A stretch of DNA of 44,843 nucleotides from Tateyamaria sp. syn59. GTDB lineage: Bacteria; Pseudomonadota; Alphaproteobacteria; Rhodobacterales; Rhodobacteraceae. Both the position numbers and the translations under genes were made by a program. The notes beneath the pieces were generated by a model. That model saw only the letters and a program-made list of their open reading frames with translations. It was not told the DNA's origin and did no database searches. The stretch covers positions 363,976 to 408,818 of the forward strand of contig NZ_VCBA01000004.1 of assembly GCF_007995245.1 (NCBI RefSeq), in the 5' to 3' direction. Positions 7,682 through 15,311 of this stretch are shown here, in pieces (the first letter of the stretch is position 1; each line of letters starts with the position of its first letter).

Positions 7682-8926
7682 CTAAGCGCCGAAACCGCCC
7701 CACGGAATGAACCGCACCAAGTCGCCCGGCGCGACACTCATGGCGTCATCCGGCAGTTCAACAAGCCCCTCTGCCCAGCTGAGCCCGCTGATCCGCCCCG
7801 ACCCTTCGGAGGCAAAGACCTCCACCTGACCACCCCGGATCCGCGCCCGCAAAAACTCCCGCCGCCCGGCCTTCTTCGATTTGGAGAAAGCGGCTGGCAC
7901 CATAAAACCCTGTGGCGCCGCCCACTCCGCCCCGGCGAGCGTAGCCAGCGCAGGTGCGCCGAAAACGAGGGTGCACACCATCGCGGCCACCGGGTTGCCG
8001 GGCAGGCCAAAGACCGGCTTGCACTGCCACATTCCCAGCGCCAAAGGTCGACCCGGCTTGATCGCGATGCGCCACAGCGCCATCGCCCCTGCTTCGTTCA
8101 AAAGAGCCGAGACATGATCTGCATCCCCCGCCGAGGCACCGCCGCTGGTAAAGATCACATCAACCTGCCTCGCGGCGTCATCCAGCCGCGCGCGCAATGC
8201 GTCGCGATCATCCTGAACGGCGCCCAGATCGACCGGCAGATGCCCAAGCCGCGCAATCAGACCGCGCAACATGGGCCGGTTCGCGTCATAGATTTGACCC
8301 GGCCCGGCATCTTCACCAGTCTGAACCAATTCGTCACCGGTCGACAGGACCCCGACCCGCAAAGGGCGGCGCAGCTCGACATCGGACACGCCCACGGCGG
8401 AGAGGAGGGCGAGGTCGGCGGGAGTCAGTTTGCGCCCCGCCTCAGCGATCACGTCGCCGACCTTCACGTCCTCGCCCGCCCTGCGAGTGTTCGCGCCTTG
8501 CTTGATCGGGCCGGTGAAGTGGATGGCGTTGTCTTTGACCTCGACATCCTCCTGCAAGATGACCGTGTCTACGCCGGATGGAAGAGCGGCGCCGGTGAGG
8601 ATGCGGATGGCTGTCCCCGCGGGGACACTTGTATCGGGGGTGGCTCCGGCGGGCATATGTTGCGCGACGATCGGGATGTGGTGGTCGCCCTCCCCGCGTC
8701 CGTTAAGGAAACCGTAACCATCTACGGCGGTGTTCGGCAGTGGAGGATGGGCGCGCGGGGCTGTGATGTCGGTTGCGAGGATGCGGTCGAGGGCGCCCGA
8801 AACGGGCACTGTTTCGGTGTCCACCACGCTGGAGAGCCGGGTGCGGAGGTCGGCGAGTGCCTCGTCCACGGGGGTCCAGTGGACGCCGGGCGGCAGGGCG
8901 AAACAGTCGTTCTTAAGCGGCGGCAT
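7682..8926 (-). CDS. moeA: Molybdopterin molybdotransferase MoeA
   Basis: MoeA inserts molybdate into adenylylated molybdopterin, the last step of basic molybdenum cofactor synthesis. The 414-residue protein shows the N-terminal PNTAVDGYG motif, the central STGDELVQTG segment followed by GQIYDANRPML, the molybdopterin-binding loop TSGGASAGDADHV and GLPGNPVAAMV. The frame opens at 8974, but ATG 8926 is preferred: GAGGA lies 5 bases upstream, and the result is a 14-base overlap with the preceding gene. It is the last gene of the fdhD-mobA-mobB-unknown-moeA operon. Confidence 0.95.
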   Translation of the reverse strand: MPPLKNDCFALPPGVHWTPVDEALADLRTRLSSVVDTETVPVSGALDRILATDITAPRAHPPLPNTAVDGYGFLNGRGEGDHHIPIVAQHMPAGATPDTSVPAGTAIRILTGAALPSGVDTVILQEDVEVKDNAIHFTGPIKQGANTRRAGEDVKVGDVIAEAGRKLTPADLALLSAVGVSDVELRRPLRVGVLSTGDELVQTGEDAGPGQIYDANRPMLRGLIARLGHLPVDLGAVQDDRDALRARLDDAARQVDVIFTSGGASAGDADHVSALLNEAGAMALWRIAIKPGRPLALGMWQCKPVFGLPGNPVAAMVCTLVFGAPALATLAGAEWAAPQGFMVPAAFSKSKKAGRREFLRARIRGGQVEVFASEGSGRISGLSWAEGLVELPDDAMSVAPGDLVRFIPWGGFGA

Positions 8927-9824
8927 CGGTGTCCTCGGCATGGGAAACAAGCTCGGCAGTGTGACCCGCACCAAGGATCCAGGCTTCTTCGCGTGCGGCG
9001 TCGGGCAGGTCGGTCATCCATGCGTGGAGCGTGGCGGCGGGCAGGCGTGACAGGGCGGTGGCGAGCAGGCGGACCTGCACTGCATCGCGGATGCCGTCGG
9101 TTTGTGTGGCCTTGACCGCCGGTTCGATGAGGCCGGGCCAGATCTCGGCCAACACCACAGGCGCCTCTGTCCAATCCCCAAAGGGCCAGACGGCGACATC
9201 GGGGCGCTGGCGCAACCGATTCAACGTGGGCAGTCCCATCAGGATTTGCCCGCCCACAGTCGGCGGAAAGGCCAATTGAAAGCAGCTTGAAGCCGCCTTG
9301 GCCGCGAGATCACAGGTGCGCCGTTCGGGGATCGTGTCGTAGCTGATCCCTGCTTTGCGGTAGGGCACGCCCGGCCAGTCGGTCTGGTTGGGCTTGCCCC
9401 AAAAAGGGCCCGGGCCTTCGAATTGTGCATTCATCTCTTCGGCCACGGCGTAGCGGTTGTTGGTGCCGTCTGGCGTGTCAGTGATGCGCGCGCTGATCCA
9501 ATCCCAGAGGGTGAAGGGATCGTCGCTGCCGGTGATGTGGCGAGCGAAGCGGCGCGGATAGCCGAACGGGAAATCGAAACTGAGAAGGAGCCTACGGCCT
9601 GCCGCCACTTCGGCGTCGATGATCTGCGTGATCTGTGCTTCCGCGTCCTGGCGGGAGCGGCAATAGATCGGGTCTTCGGCCACGCCGCCACACGCAATCC
9701 CAAGCCAGATCGCATCCTTGCTGGGCCGTGCGGGGCGGCGTTTGCCTGCGGACCAGTCGGCCACGACAATGGTGTTGAACACCGCGCCGGTGTCGAAGCC
9801 CGCGCCGGTGTCGCTGACACTCAA
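8913..9824 (-). CDS. Unknown protein embedded in the molybdenum cofactor operon
   Basis: The 303-residue protein matches no named enzyme I can assign with confidence. Its N-terminus reads TIVVADWSAGKRR and then DAIWLG; a D-W-S strand of this kind is reminiscent of DUF429-like, ribonuclease H-fold proteins. LLLSFDFPFGYP gives a second acidic strand and is typical of the same fold. In related genomes I recall it being labelled a molybdopterin-guanine dinucleotide synthesis protein, apparently from position only. The start is TTG at 9824, overlapping the mobB stop as TTGA, with AGAGG upstream; the end overlaps moeA by 14 bases. Tight coupling on both sides supports a role linked to molybdenum cofactor handling, but the biochemical function is unknown. 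Confidence 0.8.
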   Translation of the reverse strand: MSVSDTGAGFDTGAVFNTIVVADWSAGKRRPARPSKDAIWLGIACGGVAEDPIYCRSRQDAEAQITQIIDAEVAAGRRLLLSFDFPFGYPRRFARHITGSDDPFTLWDWISARITDTPDGTNNRYAVAEEMNAQFEGPGPFWGKPNQTDWPGVPYRKAGISYDTIPERRTCDLAAKAASSCFQLAFPPTVGGQILMGLPTLNRLRQRPDVAVWPFGDWTEAPVVLAEIWPGLIEPAVKATQTDGIRDAVQVRLLATALSRLPAATLHAWMTDLPDAAREEAWILGAGHTAELVSHAEDTDAAA

Positions 9825-10312
9825 AGCCCGACCTCTGACAGGATGAAATCAGCAATCGACTTGGTGTCGTTCAGGTCGAAGACCGGGCGGTCCATATCGA
9901 GAGCCGTGTCGCTCGCGATGGCGCGGATCGTGGGATCATCGGGGGCGATAAGCGGATTGCCCGTCTCGGCCCTGTGCGCCTCAACCTTGGGGTGGGCGTC
10001 GCGCTTGTACCCTTCGACCAGAAACAGATCGACGGGGCTGAGGCGCGTCAGCAGATGATCGAGCGTGGGTTCGTCCTGATCGCGCAGTTCCTGCATCAGC
10101 GCCACGCGGTTGCGGGAAGCCAGCAGCACCTCGGACGCGCCCGCAACGCGGTGGCGGTAGCTGTCCTTGCCCGGATGGTCCACGTCGAAGGTGTGGTGGG
10201 CATGTTTCACGGTCGAGACGGTGATGCCCCGCCCGGTGATTTCGGTCACAAGCCGCTCCATCAGGCCGGTCTTGCCCGCGTTTTTCCAGCCAACAACACC
10301 GTAAATCTTCAT
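9821..10312 (-). CDS. mobB: Molybdopterin-guanine dinucleotide biosynthesis adaptor MobB
   Basis: MobB is a P-loop GTPase that assists MobA in attaching GMP to molybdopterin, giving the dinucleotide cofactor used by DMSO-reductase-family enzymes. The 163-residue protein begins MKIYGVVGWKNAGKTGLMERL, which contains the Walker A loop (about residues 8-15). It also has STVKHAHHTFDVD and the LVEGYKRDAHPKVE strand seen in MobB. Start and stop both overlap their neighbours by 4 bases (ATGA upstream with mobA, TTGA downstream), so translation is coupled. Confidence 0.93.
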   Translation of the reverse strand: MKIYGVVGWKNAGKTGLMERLVTEITGRGITVSTVKHAHHTFDVDHPGKDSYRHRVAGASEVLLASRNRVALMQELRDQDEPTLDHLLTRLSPVDLFLVEGYKRDAHPKVEAHRAETGNPLIAPDDPTIRAIASDTALDMDRPVFDLNDTKSIADFILSEVGL

Positions 10313-10923
10313 TGTAGTTCCTTGGCTATGGTCTCTGCCCGTTTCAGGTCATCGGGCGTATTCACGTTGAAAAAGGCATCTTCGTCAGGGAAGAGCGCGG
10401 TGCGGCCATCGTGCTTGTCGGTCCAGAGGACGACTTTGCGCAGACCGTCCCGAAGTGCGGCGCGCAGGTCGTCGCGGAGTGCCACGGGCCAGAGGCCGAA
10501 GGTGGGGTGCCGCGCCTTGCCCCGCTTGGGATCGGGCGTGGCGGCGAGGGCGAGCGGGTGCTGCATCCCTTCGGTCGCGAGGTGCAGGCGCGGGACGAGG
10601 TCACAGGGGAAAAAGGGCGTGTCGGCGGCAGCGGTGACGATTGTTTCCGCACCCTGCTGTGCCGCCCAATCAAGACCCGCGAGCACGCCCGCAAGGGGGC
10701 CAGCGAAGCCGTCGATGCTGTCGGGGATGACAGGCAGCTTCAGGTCGGCAAAGCGCGTCGGGTCGCCATTGGCGTTAAGCGCGAGGCCGTCCACTTGAGG
10801 GCTGAGCCGCTGGATCACGTGGTCGATCAGCCGCGTGTCGCCTGCTTGCAGCAGCCCCTTGTCGCCACCGCCCATGCGCGTGGCTTGCCCGCCCGCTAGG
10901 ATCACGCCCAAAGGTGGTTTCAT
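10309..10923 (-). CDS. mobA: Molybdenum cofactor guanylyltransferase MobA
   Basis: MobA transfers GMP from GTP to molybdenum cofactor. The 204-residue protein opens with the nucleotidyltransferase signature GVILAGGQATRMGGGDKGLL (about residues 6-25), including the conserved Lys. It also has a VTAAADTPFFPCDLV strand with the metal-binding Asp, and the C-terminal FNVNTPDDL. The ATG at 10923 is chosen because it overlaps the fdhD stop as ATGA and places the signature at the N-terminus; the longer frame would add 53 Arg-rich residues that belong to another frame of fdhD. Confidence 0.95.
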   Translation of the reverse strand: MKPPLGVILAGGQATRMGGGDKGLLQAGDTRLIDHVIQRLSPQVDGLALNANGDPTRFADLKLPVIPDSIDGFAGPLAGVLAGLDWAAQQGAETIVTAAADTPFFPCDLVPRLHLATEGMQHPLALAATPDPKRGKARHPTFGLWPVALRDDLRAALRDGLRKVVLWTDKHDGRTALFPDEDAFFNVNTPDDLKRAETIAKELQ

Positions 10924-11807
10924 GCCGCGCCCTTGCGTCCTGCGCCCTTGGGTTCGTCGCGCACGCTGGAGGGGTCGGTGTCGCGGATCAGCCGTTCTTC
11001 GCCGCTGAGGCAGACGAAGCGTTGGCCGCGCATGCGTCCGATGAGGGTCAGTCCAACCTCGCGGGCGATTTCGACGCCCCAAGCCGTGAAACCGGAGCGG
11101 GAGGCGAGAACGGGGATGCCCATGAGCGCTGTTTTTATGACCATTTCTGAGGTGAGACGGCCGGTGGTGTAGAGGATCTTGTTCGCCGGGTCGGACCCGT
11201 TCTGAAGCATCCAGCCCGCCACTTTGTCGACCGCGTTGTGTCGGCCAACGTCCTCCATATAGACGAGTGGTTGGTCCTGCTGGCAGAGCACCGTGCCGTG
11301 GATCGCGCCCGCTTCGAGGTAGAGGGATGGGGTGCGGTTGATGGTTGCCGAGAGGGCATAGAGCCAGGAGGTGCGGACCTCGGCTTGCGGCAGGGTCGTG
11401 TCCTCCAGCCCCTCCATCATGTCGCCAAAGACGGTGCCGACGGCGCAGCCGCTGGTGCGGGTCTTTTTCTTCAGCTTGTCTTCGTGGTTGGTGGGATTGG
11501 CGGTGCGGACGACGACGGTTTCGAGTTCCTCGTCGTAATCCACGCGCGTGACGGTGTCGGCATCGGTCAGCATGCGCTGGTTGCGCAGAAAGCCGAGGGC
11601 CAGGTAATCGGGGTAGTCCCCGATGGTCATCGCCGTCACAATTTCCTGCGCATTCAGGTAGATGGTGAGGGGGCGTTCCTCGACCACGCTGATTTGCGTC
11701 TCGGTCCCGGTGTGGTCGTGGCCGGTGACGGCACGGGTGAGGCGCGGCGCGCGGGGGTCGGGCGCGACCAGGTATCCTGTCGTGTCGCTGTCACGTGCCA
11801 ATTGCAT
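10920..11807 (-). CDS. fdhD: Formate dehydrogenase accessory sulfurtransferase FdhD
   Basis: FdhD carries sulfur from a cysteine desulfurase to the molybdenum of formate dehydrogenase. The protein of up to 295 residues has the FdhD core: ERPLTIYLN, YLALGFLRNQ, TSGCAVGTVFG, YMEDVGRHNAVDKVAGW and GRLTSEMVIKTALMG. Cys121 corresponds to the sulfur-carrying cysteine, but the second cysteine of the common CxxC form is absent (CAVG). GGGGAGG at 11808-11814 directly abuts the ATG at 11807, which is too close; a TTG at 11801 is spaced 6 bases from it and may be the real start, giving 293 residues. It heads the molybdenum cofactor operon. No formate dehydrogenase genes are in the window. Confidence 0.93.
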   Translation of the reverse strand: MQLARDSDTTGYLVAPDPRAPRLTRAVTGHDHTGTETQISVVEERPLTIYLNAQEIVTAMTIGDYPDYLALGFLRNQRMLTDADTVTRVDYDEELETVVVRTANPTNHEDKLKKKTRTSGCAVGTVFGDMMEGLEDTTLPQAEVRTSWLYALSATINRTPSLYLEAGAIHGTVLCQQDQPLVYMEDVGRHNAVDKVAGWMLQNGSDPANKILYTTGRLTSEMVIKTALMGIPVLASRSGFTAWGVEIAREVGLTLIGRMRGQRFVCLSGEERLIRDTDPSSVRDEPKGAGRKGAA

Positions 11808-11856
11808 CCTCCCCGAGCAGCGCCTACATCTTGCCGGGTTACATTAAGGCCCCCTC

Positions 11857-12567
11857 ATGCCCATCACCACCACCAAATCCGCTTTTTGGGCGGGTGTGCG
11901 CGACGGCGCACCCTTTGTCTTCGTGGCCGGCCCCTTTGCGCTGCTCTTTGGTGTGCTGGCGACCGAGGCGGGGCTGAACGTGTTTGAGGTGATGACGTTC
12001 TCACTCGCGGTCATTGCGGGGGCGGCGCAGTTTACAGCGCTGCAGGTGATGGAGAATGACGCGCCGACCGTTATTGTGATCCTGTCAGCGTTGGCGGTGA
12101 ACCTGCGGGTAGCGATGTATTCCGCCGCTTTGACCCCCTATCTGGGTCGGGCGCCACTGTGGCAGCGCATCTTTGCGGCCTACCTGCTGGTCGATCAAAG
12201 CTATGCCCTGAGCCATGCGAAGTTTGAGGCGGAGCCGGAGTTGGGCGTGCCACAGCGGATGGCGTATTACTTTGGCACCTGCCTGCTGGTCATGATCGTC
12301 TGGTTCGGGATGAGCTATCTGGGCGCCGCTGTCGGCACGCAGTTGCCGCAGGACCTGCCGCTGGATTTCGCCCTGCCCATCGCGTTTTTGTCGATGGTGG
12401 CGCCGATGGTGCGGACGTTGCCGCATCTGATTGCGGCTGTGGTTGCGGTCGTTGTGGGGCTGCTGGCGGTGCCGGTGCCCTATTCACTGGGCCTGATCAT
12501 CGCCGGGGCCGCGGGGATGATGGCGGGTGCGCAGGCGGAACTGATGCTCAAGGGGCGCACACCATGA
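11857..12567 (+). CDS. azlC: AzlC-family branched-chain amino acid exporter, large subunit
   Basis: AzlC and AzlD together form an inner-membrane exporter for branched-chain amino acids and similar compounds. The 236-residue protein has the AzlC N-terminus (FWAGVRDGAPFVFVAGPFALLFG), the AGAAQF motif in a membrane helix and the NLRVAMYSAALTPYL segment. About seven to eight hydrophobic helices run to AGAAGMMAGA near the end. The final codon overlaps the downstream azlD start by 4 bases (ATGA), the usual azlCD arrangement. It is divergent from fdhD with 49 bases between them. The actual substrate cannot be deduced. Confidence 0.92.
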   Translation: MPITTTKSAFWAGVRDGAPFVFVAGPFALLFGVLATEAGLNVFEVMTFSLAVIAGAAQFTALQVMENDAPTVIVILSALAVNLRVAMYSAALTPYLGRAPLWQRIFAAYLLVDQSYALSHAKFEAEPELGVPQRMAYYFGTCLLVMIVWFGMSYLGAAVGTQLPQDLPLDFALPIAFLSMVAPMVRTLPHLIAAVVAVVVGLLAVPVPYSLGLIIAGAAGMMAGAQAELMLKGRTP

Positions 12568-12884
12568 GCGACAGCGCGACCCTTTGGACCGTCATCATAA
12601 GCCTTGGCGTGGGCAGCTTTCTGCTGCGCTTCACCTTTCTGGGCTTTGTCGGTGACCGGCCCCTGCCCGCCTGGTTGCTGCGGCATCTGCGATACACAGC
12701 CGTGGCGATCTTGCCCGCGCTCGTGGCGCCACTGGTCGTCTTTTCGGGAGAGGACGGCGGCACGGATATCAGCCGCGTTGTGGCCGCGCTGGCGACGTTG
12801 GGGGTGGGGATGTGGACGCGCAACGTCTTTGCGGCGATTGGCGCAGGTGCGGCGACGCTGATTGTTTTGGTCTACGTGCTCTGA
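12564..12884 (+). CDS. azlD: AzlD-family exporter small subunit
   Basis: The 106-residue, three-to-four-helix membrane protein has the AzlD landmarks: RFTFLGFVGDRPLPAWL near the N-terminus, RYTAVAILPALVAPL in the middle and TRNVFAAIGAGAATLIVL at the end. It overlaps azlC by 4 bases, and the pair is expected to form one transporter. It ends convergently with the lipoprotein gene, 26 bases apart, with no clear terminator between them. Confidence 0.92.
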   Translation: MSDSATLWTVIISLGVGSFLLRFTFLGFVGDRPLPAWLLRHLRYTAVAILPALVAPLVVFSGEDGGTDISRVVAALATLGVGMWTRNVFAAIGAGAATLIVLVYVL

Positions 12885-12910
12885 AACCGTGACCGCGCGC
12901 GGCAAAGCCC

Positions 12911-13516
12911 TCACTCGGGAATGACGATCCCTGCCACACCGTCCACGATGGTGCCCTCGTCGTCTTCGAAATACTTGTCCTCGATCACCCCGGGGCGCTT
13001 GGCGATCTGCTCCATCAGCTTGGTCGGGAAATAGGTCACCTTGGTGTCCTCGAAACCGGGCACCTGCTGGAGCAGCATCGTCGTTGCATTTGTGCACAGG
13101 GCGCGCGGGACAGCGCCGTTGCGCTTGGCCAGACGCAAGGCGATCTCGGCCTGTTCGGGGGTCACTTCCATCGTCTGGCTGACCACATGAAAGGTGCTGC
13201 GGGCATGCGCGCTGCGGTAGCCCTGCAAGACGGCCGGGGTCACACCGTAGAGAACATCCGCCTGTTCGGGCACCCGCTCGTTCACGAAAGAGCCCGCGGG
13301 GTCGAAGATCACGCGTTCGCTGCCGTTTATCAAAAGCGCCGTATGCGCCCCGGACCCGTTGCGATTGCTGACCATGGTCATAACGGTAATCGTTGCTGGC
13401 CCCGGTGCGCGATAGGCAACCGAGGCGACCCGTTCGTCAGAAGCGTAGGGTACTTCGGGAGGCTGGGCGCACCCGACCAGCACGCCGCAGGCCACAAGGG
13501 CCGCATACAAACGCAT
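12911..13516 (-). CDS. Lipoprotein, possible permuted papain-like fold
   Basis: The 201-residue protein begins with a lipoprotein signal (lipobox LVGC, lipidated Cys16), so it should be anchored in the envelope. In the mature part a His in GAHTALLING is followed by a strand FDPAGSF. About 80 residues later CTNATTMLLQQVPGF carries a Cys at a helix start. A His strand before a Cys helix is the order of circularly permuted NlpC/P60-type (LRAT/YiiX-like) hydrolases, which is why I suggest that fold; this is inference. No closer family is recognised. Confidence 0.7.
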   Translation of the reverse strand: MRLYAALVACGVLVGCAQPPEVPYASDERVASVAYRAPGPATITVMTMVSNRNGSGAHTALLINGSERVIFDPAGSFVNERVPEQADVLYGVTPAVLQGYRSAHARSTFHVVSQTMEVTPEQAEIALRLAKRNGAVPRALCTNATTMLLQQVPGFEDTKVTYFPTKLMEQIAKRPGVIEDKYFEDDEGTIVDGVAGIVIPE

Positions 13517-13570
13517 TCCCGGAACTCCCCAGTCTTTTCAAATCACATTTTTGGAAAAAACGTGCGTGCC

Positions 13571-13705
13571 TTAAGAAATAAAGATCGCCATGCCGACCAG
13601 CAGGACGAGGATCACGACAACGGACCAAGTGACCCAGGACATGAACCCGTCAAAGGTCTTTTCCTGCGTTTCGATATCCATTTCGCCGATTTTGTGGTCT
13701 GCCAT
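13571..13705 (-). CDS. aa3-type cytochrome c oxidase subunit IV (44 residues)
   Basis: This very short gene encodes 44 residues beginning MADHKIGEMDIETQEKTFDG, followed by one transmembrane helix (FMSWVTWSVVVILVLLVGMA) and IFIS. The pattern of a short acidic N-terminus with EKTFxGF, then a single helix, matches the small bacterial aa3 oxidase subunit IV family (COX4_pro_2) of alphaproteobacteria. There it packs on the oxidase core and is not essential for catalysis. AAGGGACC precedes the ATG. The catalytic oxidase genes are not in this window, and separate location is normal for this subunit. Confidence 0.88.
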   Translation of the reverse strand: MADHKIGEMDIETQEKTFDGFMSWVTWSVVVILVLLVGMAIFIS

Positions 13706-13782
13706 AACAGGTCCCTTCCATATTCGCTTGCCCGCGCTTACCGCATCCCGCGGGGTCTGTCACTGCGTCGTTGCGGCGCGTA

Positions 13783-14253
13783 TCACTCTTCTTCGAGATC
13801 CTGGACCAGCCGGAAGCCGATGCGGCGCGGTTCCGCCTGTTCGACCGCCTTGGGCAGCGCCCGCAGCATCACATTGAGTTGGCTCACATGCTGGATCGCC
13901 TGCGTTTTGGCCCCGGTCGGGTCGGTGCCATAGAAGGTTACGATGTCCGGCGGATAGTAGCCCATCCCCTCGATTCGCAGCACGCCGGCGTCGCCGCCGG
14001 TGAACCCCATTGCCACCTCGTGCTCGTTGTCGAGACTTTCCTCGAAATTCTTGAGGTAGAGGATGATGCGTTCATAGGCCCATTGGGCGGGGCTTTTCTG
14101 TTCGGTTGGCGTTTTGCTGACGCCCTTGGGCACCGGCTGGTCGGCTGCGTTGCGCGCGCCGGGTTCGCAATGGACCTCATGCGCGCGCGGCAGGGCGGCC
14201 GCCTCGACCGCTTCGGCGGCGGTGCTGATCTGGCTGGTGATGTCGTCGCTCAT
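13783..14253 (-). CDS. Conserved protein of unknown function (possibly DUF6173)
   Basis: The 156-residue soluble protein has a disordered Pro/Lys-rich N-terminus and then a compact domain. Recognisable stretches are SPAQWAYERIILYLKNFE, a glycine-containing beta region (GDAGVLRIEGMGYYPPDIVTFYG) and a helix with QHVSQLNVMLRALP. I recall similar proteins labelled DUF6173 in Rhodobacteraceae, but cannot confirm the family here. No catalytic motif is evident. It is the third gene of an operon, 11 bases after the metallo-hydrolase stop, behind an acyl-CoA dehydrogenase. A link to acyl-CoA metabolism is only contextual. Confidence 0.75.
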   Translation of the reverse strand: MSDDITSQISTAAEAVEAAALPRAHEVHCEPGARNAADQPVPKGVSKTPTEQKSPAQWAYERIILYLKNFEESLDNEHEVAMGFTGGDAGVLRIEGMGYYPPDIVTFYGTDPTGAKTQAIQHVSQLNVMLRALPKAVEQAEPRRIGFRLVQDLEEE

Positions 14254-14264
14254 GGCTTTGCCCC

Positions 14265-15311
14265 CTAGTCGGCGGCTTGGTAGACCCAGGCGCCGTCCTC
14301 GCGTTTGTGGCGGGTGGCCCGCCCCTCTTGGTAAAGGTGCGACAGATGCGCGACGGCTTCAACCAGGGCGAGGCCGTATTCGCCGTCGCCAATACTGCGC
14401 TTGAAGAGCGGGGCAAAGCATTCGGACGCAGCCTTGGGCGTGTCGATATACTCCGTCAACCGCTTGAGCGCGCCGTGGTGATTGTCGATCAGTTGCCGCA
14501 TCCGCGTGGGCAGGCCGGTGAAGGGCAGTTTATGACCACCGAGGACGAGGTGGTCGTCCTGCGCCAGCAGCCGCAGCCGTTCGCAGGCCTCCAGCCAGTC
14601 AGAGATGGGATCAGCCATGGGTTCGGTGGCATAGACGCCGATATTGGGGCTGATAGAGGGCAGGATCTGGTCGCCCGACAGGACGATATTATCGTCCCGG
14701 CTCCAGAATGTGGCGTGTTCGGGGGCGTGGCCGTTGCCGATATGGATATCCCAGGTGCGCCCACCCATCCGGATCGTGTCGCCCTGTTTGATCCGCGTGT
14801 AGCCAAGCGGCATGGGGGCGACGATGTCGCCGAAGTTGAAGGGGCGCTCTTTGGCCCTTTGGGCCAACATCGTGGGGTCCATGCCTGCGCTGCGGTAGAA
14901 ATTGAGCGACTCTTCGGTAGGGGTGTCCTGTACATCCAGCGTCAGCATTCGGGCGAAGAGCCACGCGGTGCGCGTGGTGATGAGCTCGGCCCCGAAGTCG
15001 GATTGCAGCCAGCCCGCGAGCCCCACGTGATCGGGGTGATGGTGTGTGACGATGACCCGTGTGATCGGCTTGCCGCCGAGCGGGCCGTCCATCAGCGCGT
15101 GCCAGATACCTATGGTTTTCTTTGACGCAAAGCCCGTGTCGATCACCGTCCAGCCGTCGGCATCGTCCAGCGCGTAGACGTTTACGTGGTCCAGCTTCAT
15201 CGGCAGGGGAAGCCGCATCCACAGGATGCCGGGGGCCACTTCGATGGCTTGCCCGTGCTGCGGTGGCTCCACCCACGGGTATCGAAGTCCAGTGGGCGGG
15301 AGGTCTTTCAT
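14265..15311 (-). CDS. Metallo-beta-lactamase-fold hydrolase
   Basis: The 348-residue protein carries the zinc signature HxHxDH at residues 90-95 (THHHPDH). Further ligands are visible in GNGHAPEHATFW (His), LSGDQILP (Asp) and VLGGHKLPF (His), so two metal sites look complete. After the catalytic domain a helical C-terminal domain carries a winged-helix-like region (about 270-345), as in glyoxalase II-like and LACTB2-like hydrolases. The substrate is probably a thioester or related ester. The ATG overlaps the acyl-CoA dehydrogenase stop by one base (TGATG), which argues for coupled expression and a role in acyl-CoA metabolism. Confidence 0.88.
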   Translation of the reverse strand: MKDLPPTGLRYPWVEPPQHGQAIEVAPGILWMRLPLPMKLDHVNVYALDDADGWTVIDTGFASKKTIGIWHALMDGPLGGKPITRVIVTHHHPDHVGLAGWLQSDFGAELITTRTAWLFARMLTLDVQDTPTEESLNFYRSAGMDPTMLAQRAKERPFNFGDIVAPMPLGYTRIKQGDTIRMGGRTWDIHIGNGHAPEHATFWSRDDNIVLSGDQILPSISPNIGVYATEPMADPISDWLEACERLRLLAQDDHLVLGGHKLPFTGLPTRMRQLIDNHHGALKRLTEYIDTPKAASECFAPLFKRSIGDGEYGLALVEAVAHLSHLYQEGRATRHKREDGAWVYQAAD

